Part shown: positions 26,305-35,689 of the stretch, piece by piece
Layout: each line of letters starts with the position of its first letter
Numbering within the stretch: the stretch's first letter is position 1
Origin: Halobacillus litoralis
Lineage (GTDB): Bacteria > Bacillota > Bacilli > Bacillales > Halobacillaceae
Assembly: GCF_020524085.2 (NCBI RefSeq)
Contig: NZ_CP129016.1
Coordinates: 1,172,001-1,236,000, forward strand
Length of the DNA stretch: 64,000 nucleotides
Direction of reading: 5' to 3'
Made by a program: the position numbers and the translations under genes
Notes under the pieces: generated by a model
Database searches by the model: none
What the model was told of the DNA's origin: nothing
What the model saw: only the letters and a program-made list of their open reading frames with translations

Positions 26305-27108
26305 ATGAGCATACCAAAAGTATTAACAATCGCCGGTTCTGCTGCACAGGGGAGTGCCGGGATTCAAGCAGATCTTAAGACATTCCAGTAATTCAATGTT
26401 TACGGCATGAGTGCAGTTACTGCCATTGTAGCGAATAATAAACAAACAGAACGAGGGATTTTCACGCAGCCAATCGATGCCATAGAAGCCCAAATCTATG
26501 CTTCATTCGAACATGTGGGAGTCGATGCCCTTAAAACGGGCATGCTGTTCACCGACGACATTATAAAAAATGTGGCTGGTCTTATAAAAGCGTCTGAAGT
26601 CACGAATGTAGTGATAGATCCTGTGATGATTGGAAAGATGGGATCTCAGTTATTAAAAGATGAGGCGATTGAAACTCTGACAAAAGAACTTGTCCCTCTG
26701 GCAAAAGTCGTCACTCCAAATTTACATGAAGCGGCAAGAATGCTTCAATGTGAAGTTCCTGAGACTCCTGAAGATATGAAGGTTGTGGCAAGGGACCTTT
26801 ATCATCTTGGAGCGGAGTATGTGCTTGTAAAAGGAGGCGGTTTAAAAGGATACCCAGCGGTAGACATGCTCTATGACGGTTCAAGTATTACCGAGCTTGA
26901 AACCAAAAGAGTGGAAACCATTCATACGAGCGGGGCAGGGTGTACGTATTCCGCCGCCATCACAGCAGAACTTGCCAATGGATATTCTGTCGAAGATGCG
27001 GTCAGACGGGCGAAGTCCTTCGTAACAAGCGCCATTCGCCACGCTTTATCCTTCGACCGCGGCATAGGCTCCACCTACCACGCCGCTCATAGAATGATCA
27101 GTGATTAA
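26305..27108 (+). pseudogene. pdxK: Pyridoxine kinase, interrupted by in-frame TAA at codon 29
   Basis: The full frame encodes about 267 residues similar to Bacillus PdxK, which phosphorylates pyridoxine and hydroxymethylpyrimidine. Features are IAGSAAQGSAGIQADLKTF at the N-terminus, DALKTGML, VVIDPVMIGKMGS, KVVTPNLHEAARM and the anion hole/active-site region TSGAGCTYSAAIT. A stop codon (TAA, 26389-26391) sits where relatives have Glu or Lys (TFQ-stop-FNVYGMSA). The usual GSDSSGGAG is also altered to GSAAQGSAG, suggesting real decay rather than only a read error. Translation could restart at 26407 (MSAVTAI), but this would lack the ribose-kinase N-terminal strand. The gene has a standard GAGGAG ribosome binding site. 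Confidence 0.8.
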
Positions 27109-27115
27109 AGCATAT

Positions 27116-27317
27116 GGCAGTATGCTTGAAGGGTTAGTTTCGAGATGTTTGTGTGAGTCTCGGGGCTACGGGAAACCGTTCGCTTTCCATGAGGTGGGCG
27201 CTGAGCCTCCTCAGGCTACGCCTTCCGGGGTCGTCTCAGCTGTCCCGCACACCCCTGACGCTCAACCAGGCAAACGAAACCCGAAAATATCTCGAATAGT
27301 CTTCAAGAATAGGAAGC
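27116..27317. repeat. Short intergenic repeat, copy 3 (single module)
   Basis: This is a reduced version of the long repeat. It has a left end AGTTTCGAGATG, one module B on the minus strand (27162-27255) with the apical stem AGGC/GCCT, and a right end ATCTCGAATAGTCTTCAAG. It lies between the convergent pdxK and trhO genes. Confidence 0.75.
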
Positions 27318-27335
27318 ATATGTATGATATAAGAA

Positions 27336-27367
27336 ATCCCCTCTTCACAAATGGTGAGAGAGGGGAT
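27336..27367 (-). terminator. Terminator after trhO
   Basis: The hairpin ATCCCCTCT / AGAGGGGAT is followed on the minus strand by TTTCTTAT, just past the trhO stop. Confidence 0.75.
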
Positions 27368-27372
27368 GGGAA

Positions 27373-28314
27373 TTAACCGTTGATGCGGTCGTATTTATCA
27401 ATTTGTTTCTTGCGGTCAACATCCCAGCGGTTTTCTGGGTGTTCTTTACAATCTGCTGTACATGCGGCATGTTGCTCTTCTTCACATTCTTTACAGCATA
27501 CATATTGACGGTTACATACCGGGTTACTGCAGTTAATCATACGATCTTCTGCTTTCCCGCAATGTTCGCACTCTGCGATGACCTTTTCTTCTACTTGGTT
27601 GATTGGAACAGAGATACGCTCGTCGAATACATACATTTTTCCATCGAAGAGCTCACCTTTGACTTCTGGGTCTTTGCCGTAAGTGGTAATTCCGCCTTCA
27701 AGCTGATAGACATCTTCGACTCCGTTTTTCTTAAGAATCCCTGTCAGTTTCTCGCAGCGAATTCCGCCTGTGCAGTAGGTAAGGACTTTCTTATCCTTCC
27801 ACTGGTCAGCATTTTCGGCAATCCATTCAGGGAACTCTCGGGAATGGTTGACGTCCGGTTGAATCGCGTTGCGGAAGTGACCGATGCGGTATTCATATTC
27901 ATTACGGCCGTCAATGACGATGGTATCATCATCTTTCAGCATTTCATTGAATTCTTTTGGTTTCAAATGTTTACCACCGAACGTTTTTGGATCGATATCG
28001 TCTTCTTCAATACTCCAGTTGACCAGCTCAGGCTTCACGCGGCAATGCATTTTCTTGAAAGCGTGCCCTTCATGCTCATCGATTTTGAAGTGGATATTTG
28101 CAAAACGCTCATCAGAACGTACAAAGTTCATATATTCTTCCACTTGTTCAACGGTACCTGAAACCGTTCCGTTAATCCCTTCGTGAGAAACGATGATACG
28201 TCCCTTCAAACCAAGGTCTTTACAGAATTCCAGGTGGTTTTGGCAATATTCTTCATAGTCAGGAAGGTCGACATACTTATAATACAGCAGAACTCGATAA
28301 TCTTTTGAGCTCAT
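27373..28314 (-). CDS. trhO: tRNA uridine(34) hydroxylase TrhO (rhodanese domain)
   Basis: TrhO (formerly UPF0176/YbfQ) hydroxylates U34 of tRNA to 5-hydroxyuridine using oxygen. The 313 residues comprise an N-terminal acylphosphatase-like domain (GRIIVSHEGINGTVSG) and a rhodanese domain with the catalytic cysteine in TYCTGGIRCEK. A C-terminal cysteine-rich zinc-like region (CEHCGKAEDRMINCSNPVC, CCKECEEEQHAAC) completes the protein. Length and domain order are normal. The start is preceded by AGGAGG. It is monocistronic, and its 3' end faces repeat copy 3. Confidence 0.93.
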   Translation of the reverse strand: MSSKDYRVLLYYKYVDLPDYEEYCQNHLEFCKDLGLKGRIIVSHEGINGTVSGTVEQVEEYMNFVRSDERFANIHFKIDEHEGHAFKKMHCRVKPELVNWSIEEDDIDPKTFGGKHLKPKEFNEMLKDDDTIVIDGRNEYEYRIGHFRNAIQPDVNHSREFPEWIAENADQWKDKKVLTYCTGGIRCEKLTGILKKNGVEDVYQLEGGITTYGKDPEVKGELFDGKMYVFDERISVPINQVEEKVIAECEHCGKAEDRMINCSNPVCNRQYVCCKECEEEQHAACTADCKEHPENRWDVDRKKQIDKYDRING

Positions 28315-28399
28315 AAGTGATTCCTCCTATATTTATATCTATACAGTATTAAATAACAGAAATGTCCATACTCCATCATATTCGATTTATATCCGGATT

Positions 28400-29763
28400 T
28401 CAAATGTCAGTTTTTTGAACAAATTCCATGCGTCTGATCTTGTATGAATAAAGCCACAGAACCAAGGTGGAAGCCGCCATTAATACGATCAGTGAACTGA
28501 ACGGCAGGATGAAGTTTTCGGCGGTATAAGGTTGTGAACTAACCTCTAATAATATACCGGCAAGAACAGAACCTGTCGCACTTCCGATGAATTGCATCTG
28601 TTGTTTGAGACCGATTCCGGCACCGATCTGCTCTTTAGGGAGTATTCGAGAAACTTCATTGGTCGAACTTGAAGATAAACTAGAGAACCCGAAACTCGTA
28701 AACATATAAGCGATCATAATCATATACGGACTTTTTCCAGCGAGGAAAAAGAAGATTAGGGCTGATATCATCAGTAAAACTTGAGATAAAAATAGAATTT
28801 TGATGTTTCCGTAAGCATCAATCAGGCGTCCGACGTAAATCGCGGCTGCGGCTGATAGCATAGCCCCAGGGGAAAATAATAAATCCGATGGCGGCTGCCC
28901 CACGCCCATACACTTGCTCAAGCATGATCGGCATTAAAAACAGCACAGCGAAGTGTAAAGTGAAACCAATGTAGCTTGTAAAGACAATCCGGCGGTAATG
29001 GCTGTTTTTTACAAGTTCAGGCTGGATAAAAGGAGCTTTCGTCCGATTCACTCTCCACCAAAGGAGAGAGGCAGCCAGGAGCCCACCCAGCAAGTAGTAG
29101 GGGGGTTAATGTCGAAATGTATAGTAAAAACATGGTGGCGGTGATTCCGGACAGCAACGCCCCTATGACATCAAAACGCCCTTTCTCAGCTTTTTCAACA
29201 GGCATAAACTTGTAAAGGACCGGGATGACGAGGAAAACCATGATGGTGACGATGAACAAGAAGTTCCAATCAAGGTAGTCTGTGATTAAACCGCCGATGA
29301 CAGGACCAAGGCCAAAACCCAAGGATGTCGCAGAGGCAATCAATGCATAGGCGCTTCCTCGTCTAGTCATAGGGATGTACCTTCCGGCGAAGACCATGGA
29401 TAAACCTGGGATCGCTGCCGCTCCTGCCGCCTGGCATAACCGAGCGATCAACAACCAGACATAACTCTCCGCGAAAAATCCGATGATGGAGGAAAGGCTG
29501 AAAATACAGATCCCTATCGTTAATAATGTCCGAATCGGCATATAGTCAGACAAGCGTGTAAAGGTAATCGTGAAAATCGCTAACACAATCGAATACCCCG
29601 AAACGATCCATGCGCCTTCTGAAGGCATGAGCGAGAAATCTTTTAATATATTCGGTAACGCGATGTTGAACATCGTTGTGTTCATCACAACAATTAAAAT
29701 CGTAGCTGCTAAAATGAATACTGTACGAAAATGTTCATGGGAAGGACGAGAGGTCAGTGGCAT
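28400..29763 (-). pseudogene. MFS drug transporter (DHA2-like), two frameshifts
   Basis: Three overlapping frames together encode one MFS exporter of about 453 residues. The N-terminal part shows MNTTMFNIALPNILKDF and the DHA2-type ASATSLGFGLGPVIGGLI (motif C). The middle part begins LLGGLLAASLLWW, and the C-terminal part begins PGAMLSAAAAIYVGR. Two lesions break it: one extra G in the six-G run 29100-29105, and one extra G in the four-G run 28869-28872 (plus-strand bases). Removing them gives continuous joins ...TLTPYYLLGGLL... and ...IIFPGAMLSAAA. As read, only the first seven or so helices would be made. Substrate unknown. Confidence 0.82.
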
Positions 29764-29847
29764 ATCGTCTCTTCTTCCTTTCTATTATTTCATTAGACAC
29801 TCGAAATACTATACCACAAGTTTCCTAGAGAGAAAAATGACAAGCGT

Positions 29848-29881
29848 AAAAACTCCCGTTGACGGCAGCAACGGGAGTTTA
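29848..29881 (-). terminator. Terminator after pncA
   Basis: The hairpin AAACTCCCGTTG / CAACGGGAGTTT is followed by T residues on the minus strand. It lies between the pncA 3' end and the MFS gene start. Confidence 0.8.
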
Positions 29882-29951
29882 TTTATGGTCCAGGGAATAG
29901 TTGGAATTTTTTAATTTCTTAAGGTGGGACACCCAGCCAGAGCCTTTGGTT

Positions 29952-30500
29952 TTATAAGATTTTTGCACCCAGAGTGGACTCGAAATGTGATAAAGCCCAG
30001 GTGTGGCCAGCTTCATTAAAGCTTGCAACGCCATCCTTGTGTACATGAATGTTGTAGCTGAGATTATAAGCATCGATAGCTGTATGGAGTACACAGATAT
30101 CTGTACAGACTCCGACAAGGTGGATATCTGTGATTCCGCGTTCTCTCAGCTTCACGTCCAAGTCTGTCCCTGCGAAAGCACTATAACGGCTTTTATCCAT
30201 GTAAAGGGTGTTCCGCTTTTGCTTATTTTCTTCATAGATTTTTTTTAGTGATCCGTACAACTCCCGTCCTTTTGTTCCTCGAATGTTATGAGGAGGGAAA
30301 AGGTCTGTCTCCGGATGGTAAGGGTCACCTTCTTCGTGAACGTCTATCCCGAACACGACAAGGTCTTCCTCATTCATAAATGTCTCCGTTACATCATGAA
30401 TGTACTTTTCAAGAGCTTGAGCGGGTGGTCCGCAGGTCAATGCTCCATCACTTTCTACAAAGTCGTTCGTATAATCGATGATGATTAAAGCGCGTTTCAT
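29952..30500 (-). CDS. pncA: Nicotinamidase / isochorismatase-family hydrolase
   Basis: This 182-residue cysteine hydrolase converts nicotinamide to nicotinate for NAD salvage. The triad is visible: Asp9 (IIDYTNDF), Lys in YMDKSRYSAF and the nucleophile in GVCTDICVLHTA. The metal-site DVHEEGDPYH is also present. The cis-peptide GVCTDICV region and length match Bacillus PncA. ATG 30500 is preferred because AGGAG lies eight bases upstream; an in-frame GTG at 30509 overlaps the site. It is transcribed from its own start, downstream of an MFS gene on the same strand with a 60-base gap. Confidence 0.9.
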   Translation of the reverse strand: MKRALIIIDYTNDFVESDGALTCGPPAQALEKYIHDVTETFMNEEDLVVFGIDVHEEGDPYHPETDLFPPHNIRGTKGRELYGSLKKIYEENKQKRNTLYMDKSRYSAFAGTDLDVKLRERGITDIHLVGVCTDICVLHTAIDAYNLSYNIHVHKDGVASFNEAGHTWALSHFESTLGAKIL

Positions 30501-30559
30501 TCTATCCACTCCTAGTGTCTTTACACTTATCTTAACAGACGTGGAATGTAAAAGTGCAC

Positions 30560-31747
30560 TTAATATCCGGGAATATGCTTCGCGGAGGTCACACTTCTAT
30601 TCATAGCTATGAATAGTAGCGCCCCAGAGATAACAAGCAGGGTACTTGTAACGAAAAATACCATAGAAAAGCCATAAACCCCTGCAATCATTCCGCCCAT
30701 GGACGGACCGATGATATTCCCAAGGAAACGGATGCTTGTGTTGTAACCTAATACCTCACCCTGCATAGCGACTGGAGCCTCTTGGCGGATGTAAGCGGTC
30801 CGGACAGGAATAATGCCGCCAATGGATACACCTAACAAAAAGCGAAGGACAACCAGCTGCCAAATGTTCGTTACGAAAGCTGCAGGGAGGTAAACGATTC
30901 CTGCCATGAACAAAAGGAAGACGAGGATTTTTACATATCCGATCCGATCGGCGATTTTTCCCCATTGTTTGGCCATCATTAAGTTCCCAAGCCCTGCAGC
31001 TGAAAAAGCGATTCCTGAGAACAAAGCTAAGTTTTCAGGGCCATGTAAATCACCGACGAATAATGAAAGAATCGGTTGAATACTGAAGTGGGCGATTTGC
31101 ACAAATAAAGAAACAATCATGACCATTAATAGGACAGGGTGCTTGAAAATGTGCGCCAGCACTTCTCTGGATTGATAACTTGTTTTCTCATGGTCTCCTT
31201 CTTTTTTTATTCGCTGTTCATGAATGCCAAAGAAAACGATGAGAGCAGATAGGGCAACTGTAATGGATACATATTGAAAAGTGGTCGCATAACCAATCGA
31301 ATCTGCAATCCAACCTCCGAGCATTGGCCCCATTAAACTTCCGGTAATACTCCCCGTCTGCAAAGAACCTAGAACTTGACCGGCGATATTTTTAGGCGTC
31401 TGGGTAGAAATCAAAGCTTGTGACATGGGAATAAATCCCGTGAAGACTCCCATGAACAAACGTAGAAGAAAGAGCTGCCAAACGGATGAAACGAACCCCA
31501 TAAGAAATACGGAGGCCGCAAGACCTGTAGCGGAGATGATCAAAATATTCTTTCTTCCATATTTATCGCCAATCTTCCCCCAAATTGGCGAACATAGAAA
31601 AGCAGACACGAATGTGATACCGAATATCCATCCAGACCAGGTTTGGACATAAGCATCTGTGTAATTTCCGAGTTCTTCTATATATAAAGATAAAAACGGC
31701 AGGACCATTGTAATACTGCCGGCTATAAAGAAATTGGCAGTCCACAT
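30560..31747 (-). CDS. MFS multidrug-efflux-type transporter (start uncertain)
   Basis: This has about 12 membrane segments in a DHA1-like arrangement. Motif A is seen as GKIGDKYGRKN after the second helix and again as GKIADRIGYVK in the second half. Motif C-like GSITGSLMGPMLGGWIADS marks it as an antiporter, probably drug efflux. The first ATG (31747) would begin inside the expected first helix. In-frame codons upstream read LTNKSQAKRNLWI, a normal cytoplasmic lead-in, with no ATG, GTG or TTG. A non-standard ATT start at 31792, preceded by AGGAAG, is therefore possible. I give the ATG-based coordinates. Confidence 0.8.
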   Translation of the reverse strand: MWTANFFIAGSITMVLPFLSLYIEELGNYTDAYVQTWSGWIFGITFVSAFLCSPIWGKIGDKYGRKNILIISATGLAASVFLMGFVSSVWQLFLLRLFMGVFTGFIPMSQALISTQTPKNIAGQVLGSLQTGSITGSLMGPMLGGWIADSIGYATTFQYVSITVALSALIVFFGIHEQRIKKEGDHEKTSYQSREVLAHIFKHPVLLMVMIVSLFVQIAHFSIQPILSLFVGDLHGPENLALFSGIAFSAAGLGNLMMAKQWGKIADRIGYVKILVFLLFMAGIVYLPAAFVTNIWQLVVLRFLLGVSIGGIIPVRTAYIRQEAPVAMQGEVLGYNTSIRFLGNIIGPSMGGMIAGVYGFSMVFFVTSTLLVISGALLFIAMNRSVTSAKHIPGY

Positions 31748-31937
31748 GATCCACAGGTTTCGTTTCGCCTGAGATTTGTTAGTAAGGATAATATCCCTTC
31801 TTCCTATTATTTCGACACCCTAAATATATAACACACTTCTATATAAAGGGGAACCATGAATGACTCGGTTCCAGCAATTTTTAACAATTATAAGTTTTTT
31901 ATTAGTAAGGAAGGGAATTCCAATTATATCGCCTCGT

Positions 31938-31952
31938 TGTTAACGGTTGCAA
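31938..31952 (-). promoter_or_regulatory. cre site of the trehalose operon
   Basis: The minus strand reads TTGCAACCGTTAACA, matching the cre consensus WTGNAANCGNWNNCW at all 15 positions. It overlaps the -35 box, so CcpA would exclude RNA polymerase. Confidence 0.75.
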
Positions 31953-31975
31953 AACTTGTATATACAAATTATAAT
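31947..31975 (+). promoter_or_regulatory. SigA-type promoter of the trehalose operon
   Basis: TTGCAA and TATAAT are separated by exactly 17 bases. The -35 box lies within the cre site and the spacer holds the first TreR box. Confidence 0.8.
31956..31967. promoter_or_regulatory. TreR operator 1
   Basis: TTGTATATACAA is a perfect palindrome identical in form to Bacillus TreR half-site pairs. It lies between the -35 and -10 boxes. Confidence 0.75.
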
Positions 31976-31987
31976 CATAGTTAATTG

Positions 31988-31999
31988 ATGTATATACAA
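31988..31999. promoter_or_regulatory. TreR operator 2
   Basis: ATGTATATACAA repeats operator 1 with one mismatch, 32 bases downstream (about three helical turns). This would allow cooperative binding on one face of the DNA. Confidence 0.7.
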
Positions 32000-32041
32000 G
32001 TTTTGAGTGCTTTGATGAAAGCGTTTGAGGAGGAGAACGAT

Positions 32042-32530
32042 ATGTTTAAGAAGTTGTTTGGAAATAAAGAGACAGAATTGAAAGTGGCTTCACCATTAAC
32101 TGGAAAGAAAGTGGCTTTGGAGGAAGTTCCGGACCCCGTATTTTCTCAGAAGATGATGGGGGAAGGAATTGCAGTGGAACCAAAGGACGGCGAGGTGCTT
32201 AGCCCTGTAGAAGGTAAGATTGTTCAACTATTCCCAACGAAGCATGCGGTAGGTTTGGAAACGAAAAGTGGTGCAGAAATTCTGATCCACATTGGTCTTG
32301 AAACCGTAGCAATGGATGGAGAAGGTTTTGAAGCTTTTGTGTCTCAAGGGGACAAGGTGAAGGTAGGAGATCCATTGATTTCCTTCGATTTGGACCTCGT
32401 GAAAGAAAAGGCGAAGAGTACAGTAACACCAATCATTGTCACGAACAGTGATGACTTTGATGTGCAAGTGGCTGACGATGTCGAAATGAGCGCTGGATCA
32501 ACATCATTATTGACTGTAAAGAAAAAATAA
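32042..32530 (+). CDS. PTS glucose-type EIIA domain protein (trehalose operon)
   Basis: This is a free-standing EIIA of the glucose family, 162 residues, that carries phosphate from HPr to the EIIB domain of TreP. The active-site histidine is His83 in ILIHIGLETV, supported by His68 in TKHAVGLET. B. subtilis TreP lacks its own EIIA and borrows that of another system. Here a dedicated EIIA heads the operon, which makes the trehalose system self-contained. ATG 32042 has GAGGAGG upstream. The preceding in-frame codons carry the TreR operator and are not coding. treP follows after 23 bases. Confidence 0.9.
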   Translation: MFKKLFGNKETELKVASPLTGKKVALEEVPDPVFSQKMMGEGIAVEPKDGEVLSPVEGKIVQLFPTKHAVGLETKSGAEILIHIGLETVAMDGEGFEAFVSQGDKVKVGDPLISFDLDLVKEKAKSTVTPIIVTNSDDFDVQVADDVEMSAGSTSLLTVKKK

Positions 32531-32553
32531 ACCACGCCGGGAGGTAGAAAAAA

Positions 32554-33963
32554 ATGAATCACAAAAAACAGGCTGAGCAGATTCTGGAAGCCATCGGCGG
32601 AAAGGAAAACTTGTCTGCTGCAACCCACTGTGTCACACGTCTGCGTTTGGCGTTACATGATGAAGGTATAGTCGATCAGGAAAAACTGAACAATATTGAT
32701 GCTGTGAAAGGATCTTTTTCAACGAACGGTCAGTTTCAAATTGTTGTCGGACAAGGAACTGTCGATAAGGTTTATAAAGAATTGGTAGCTCTTGCTGGTG
32801 TCGGTGAATCTTCTAAAGAAGAAGTGAAAGAGGCTTCCAAAGGAAATATGAATCCTCTTCAAAGAGCAATTAAAACACTTGCTGACATTTTCATTCCCAT
32901 TCTACCAGCGATTGTAACCGCTGGTTTGCTGCTGGGTATCAATAATATCTTGACAGCACAGGGGATCTTCTGGGACGACCAGTCCATTATTGATGTCTAT
33001 CCACAGTGGTCAGGCATAGCGAACATGATCATAATCATAGCCAATACCGCCTTTGTGTTCTTACCCGGACTCATCGGTTGGTCTGCGGTCAAGAAATTTG
33101 GCGGTAGTCCAATCTTAGGTATTGTCATAGGACTCGTGCTTGTCCACCCTGATTTATTGAATGCTTGGTCTTATGGTGATGCCGTGGCTGAAGGATCTGT
33201 ACCAACCTGGGATTTATTTGGATTAACCGTTGAGAAAATTGGTTACCAGGGACAAGTCCTGCCTGTTCTTGTCGCATCTTATTTATTGACCAAGATCGAA
33301 CTATTTTTACGTAACCGTATCCCTGATAACATACAATTATTGTTCGTCGGACCGATTTCCTTGTTAGTGACTGGTTTCTTGACGTTCATCATCATTGGAC
33401 CGATTACATTTGCTATCGGTAACTGGATCACAGACGGTCTTGTTGCTACCTTTGATACTTTCGCATGGTTAGGCGGTCTTATTTACGGCGGTTTATACGG
33501 CGTGCTCGTGATTACCGGAATGCACCATACATTCATGGCTGTGGACATTCAGTTGGTGGGAAGCACGGGAACTACATTCTTGTGGCCGATGCTTGCTCTA
33601 TCCAACATTGCGCAAGGTTCTGCCGCATTTGCCATCTGGCTGGTTTCAAAAGACGATAAACTTAAAGGTTTAAGTGTATCTTCAGGTATTTCTGCATGGC
33701 TTGGAATTACAGAACCAGCTTTATTCGGAGTGAATTTGCGCTTTAAGTATCCATTTATTATTGCCATTACTTCCTCTGCTATTGCCGGCCTTTATATTTC
33801 TGCACAAGGTGTATTGGCAAGCTCTATCGGAGTCGGTGGTGTGCCAGGGATCTTCTCAATCGTTGCGGAGTACTGGCTGGACTTTGCTATCGGAATGGTC
33901 ATCGTCATTGTCCTTCCGCTGGTAGGAACGTATCTCTATGCGAAGCGTAAAAAAGACGTATAA
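32554..33963 (+). CDS. treP: PTS trehalose-specific EIIBC component
   Basis: This membrane permease imports trehalose while phosphorylating it to trehalose-6-phosphate. Residues 1-85 form the EIIB domain with phosphocysteine Cys26 (ATHCVTRLR). Residues of about 105-465 form the EIIC domain with about ten membrane segments and the conserved GITEPALFGVNLRF-type motif (WLGITEPALFGVNLR). There is no EIIA domain, which matches the separate EIIA gene just upstream. Length (469) equals Bacillus TreP. The start has GGGAGG upstream. treC begins 25 bases downstream. Confidence 0.93.
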   Translation: MNHKKQAEQILEAIGGKENLSAATHCVTRLRLALHDEGIVDQEKLNNIDAVKGSFSTNGQFQIVVGQGTVDKVYKELVALAGVGESSKEEVKEASKGNMNPLQRAIKTLADIFIPILPAIVTAGLLLGINNILTAQGIFWDDQSIIDVYPQWSGIANMIIIIANTAFVFLPGLIGWSAVKKFGGSPILGIVIGLVLVHPDLLNAWSYGDAVAEGSVPTWDLFGLTVEKIGYQGQVLPVLVASYLLTKIELFLRNRIPDNIQLLFVGPISLLVTGFLTFIIIGPITFAIGNWITDGLVATFDTFAWLGGLIYGGLYGVLVITGMHHTFMAVDIQLVGSTGTTFLWPMLALSNIAQGSAAFAIWLVSKDDKLKGLSVSSGISAWLGITEPALFGVNLRFKYPFIIAITSSAIAGLYISAQGVLASSIGVGGVPGIFSIVAEYWLDFAIGMVIVIVLPLVGTYLYAKRKKDV

Positions 33964-33988
33964 AAAATTTAAAAACGGTGGTGCTACA

Positions 33989-35674
33989 ATGATTGAACAA
34001 CCTTGGTGGAAAAAAGCTGTCGTTTATCAAATTTATCCAAAAAGCTTCAATGACACGACAGGAAACGGTGTCGGTGATATTCAGGGGATTATTGAAAAAT
34101 TAGATTACTTGCATAAACTCGGGGTCGATGTCCTTTGGCTGACCCCGATGTACAAGTCTCCTCAAAATGATAATGGATATGATATCAGTGACTATTACGA
34201 CATTCACGATGAATACGGGACAATGCAGGACTTTGAAAGACTGCTTGAAGAAACGCACAACCGTGGGATGAAACTCATCATGGACATCGTCGTTAACCAC
34301 ACGTCTACGGAGCACCAATGGTTCCAAGAGGCTAAAAAGTCAAAAGACAATCCTTATCGTGACTATTATATCTGGCGTGACCCTGTGAATGGGGAAGAGC
34401 CGACGAATTGGCAGTCTAAATTCGGGGGCAATGCGTGGGAGTATGATGAACAAACAGGTCAGTATTACTTGCACTTGTTCGATGTCACTCAAGCCGATTT
34501 AAACTGGGAAAACGAACAGATGCGTGAAGATATCTATGAAATGATGCGTTTTTGGGGTGAAAAGGGAGTGGATGGCTTCCGTTTGGATGTCATCAACTTG
34601 ATCTCCAAAAATCAGGAGTTCCCAAATGATGATGGTAGTGTCGCGCCAGGAGATGGTCGTAAATACTATACAGATGGCCCGCGTGTCCATGAATTCATGC
34701 AGGAAATGAACCGTGAAGTTTTCAAACCCTATGACCTGATGACAGTTGGAGAGATGTCTTCGACGAGCATTGAGCACTGCATTAAATACACGGCTCCTGA
34801 ACGCGATGAACTGAGTATGACGTTCAACTTCCACCATCTCAAGGTGGATTATCCGAACGGTGAAAAATGGACGGTCGCTGATTTCGATTTCCATGAGTTG
34901 AAGCAGATCCTTTCGAAGTGGCAGCGCGAAATGAACAAAGGAAACGGCTGGAACGCTTTATTCTGGTGTAACCACGACCAGCCTCGTGTATTGTCAAGGT
35001 TCGGGGATGATGAGACTTATCCTGAAGAATCTGGAAAAATGCTTGCCACCACCATCCATATGATGCAAGGAACGCCTTACATTTACCAAGGAGAAGAATT
35101 TGGGATGACCAACCCTAAATTCGAAAGCATTGAACGTTACCGGGATGTTGAATCGCTGAATATGTATGAAGAGTTCAAAGCAAAAGGATTCAGTGAAAAG
35201 GAAATCATTGAGATTTTAAAACAGAAGTCTCGTGATAACTCTCGTACTCCTGTACAATGGAATAGAGAAGAAAATGCCGGCTTTACTGAAGGAACCCCAT
35301 GGATTGATGTAGCAGATAACTATAAAGAAATCAATGCAGAAGTGGTGATGAACAAAGAAGATTCCATCTTCAATCACTATCAAAAATTGATCGAATTACG
35401 TAAGTCTCATGATATCATTACACATGGCGATTATCGTTTGTTGAACTCAGACCACAATCACGTATTTGCTTATCTTCGTGAATGGAATGGAGAACAGTTG
35501 CTTGTTGTGAATAACTTCTACGGCGAAGAAACGTCATTCACATTACCAGAAGATGTTCAGGTATCTGGTGAGGCGGACATCCTTCTGAGCAACTATGATG
35601 ATTCTACAAAAGATTACCGTGAAATCAGCCTTCGCCCATACGAGTCGGTCGTATATCATCTTACCGATAAATAG
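33989..35674 (+). CDS. treC: Trehalose-6-phosphate hydrolase
   Basis: This is a glycoside hydrolase family 13 phospho-alpha-(1,1)-glucosidase that cleaves trehalose-6-phosphate to glucose and glucose-6-phosphate. The nucleophile aspartate is in DGFRLDV (near residue 199), the acid/base glutamate in MTVGEMSS (near 254) and the third acid in NHDQPR. The N-terminal WWKKAVVYQIYPKSFND and GVGDIQGI are typical. Length is 561 residues. ATG 33989 is chosen because CGGTGG lies upstream. The longer in-frame start at 33938 lies inside treP. The B. subtilis homologue is called treA. Confidence 0.93.
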   Translation: MIEQPWWKKAVVYQIYPKSFNDTTGNGVGDIQGIIEKLDYLHKLGVDVLWLTPMYKSPQNDNGYDISDYYDIHDEYGTMQDFERLLEETHNRGMKLIMDIVVNHTSTEHQWFQEAKKSKDNPYRDYYIWRDPVNGEEPTNWQSKFGGNAWEYDEQTGQYYLHLFDVTQADLNWENEQMREDIYEMMRFWGEKGVDGFRLDVINLISKNQEFPNDDGSVAPGDGRKYYTDGPRVHEFMQEMNREVFKPYDLMTVGEMSSTSIEHCIKYTAPERDELSMTFNFHHLKVDYPNGEKWTVADFDFHELKQILSKWQREMNKGNGWNALFWCNHDQPRVLSRFGDDETYPEESGKMLATTIHMMQGTPYIYQGEEFGMTNPKFESIERYRDVESLNMYEEFKAKGFSEKEIIEILKQKSRDNSRTPVQWNREENAGFTEGTPWIDVADNYKEINAEVVMNKEDSIFNHYQKLIELRKSHDIITHGDYRLLNSDHNHVFAYLREWNGEQLLVVNNFYGEETSFTLPEDVQVSGEADILLSNYDDSTKDYREISLRPYESVVYHLTDK

Positions 35675-35689
35675 GTGAGGGGGCGCAAA

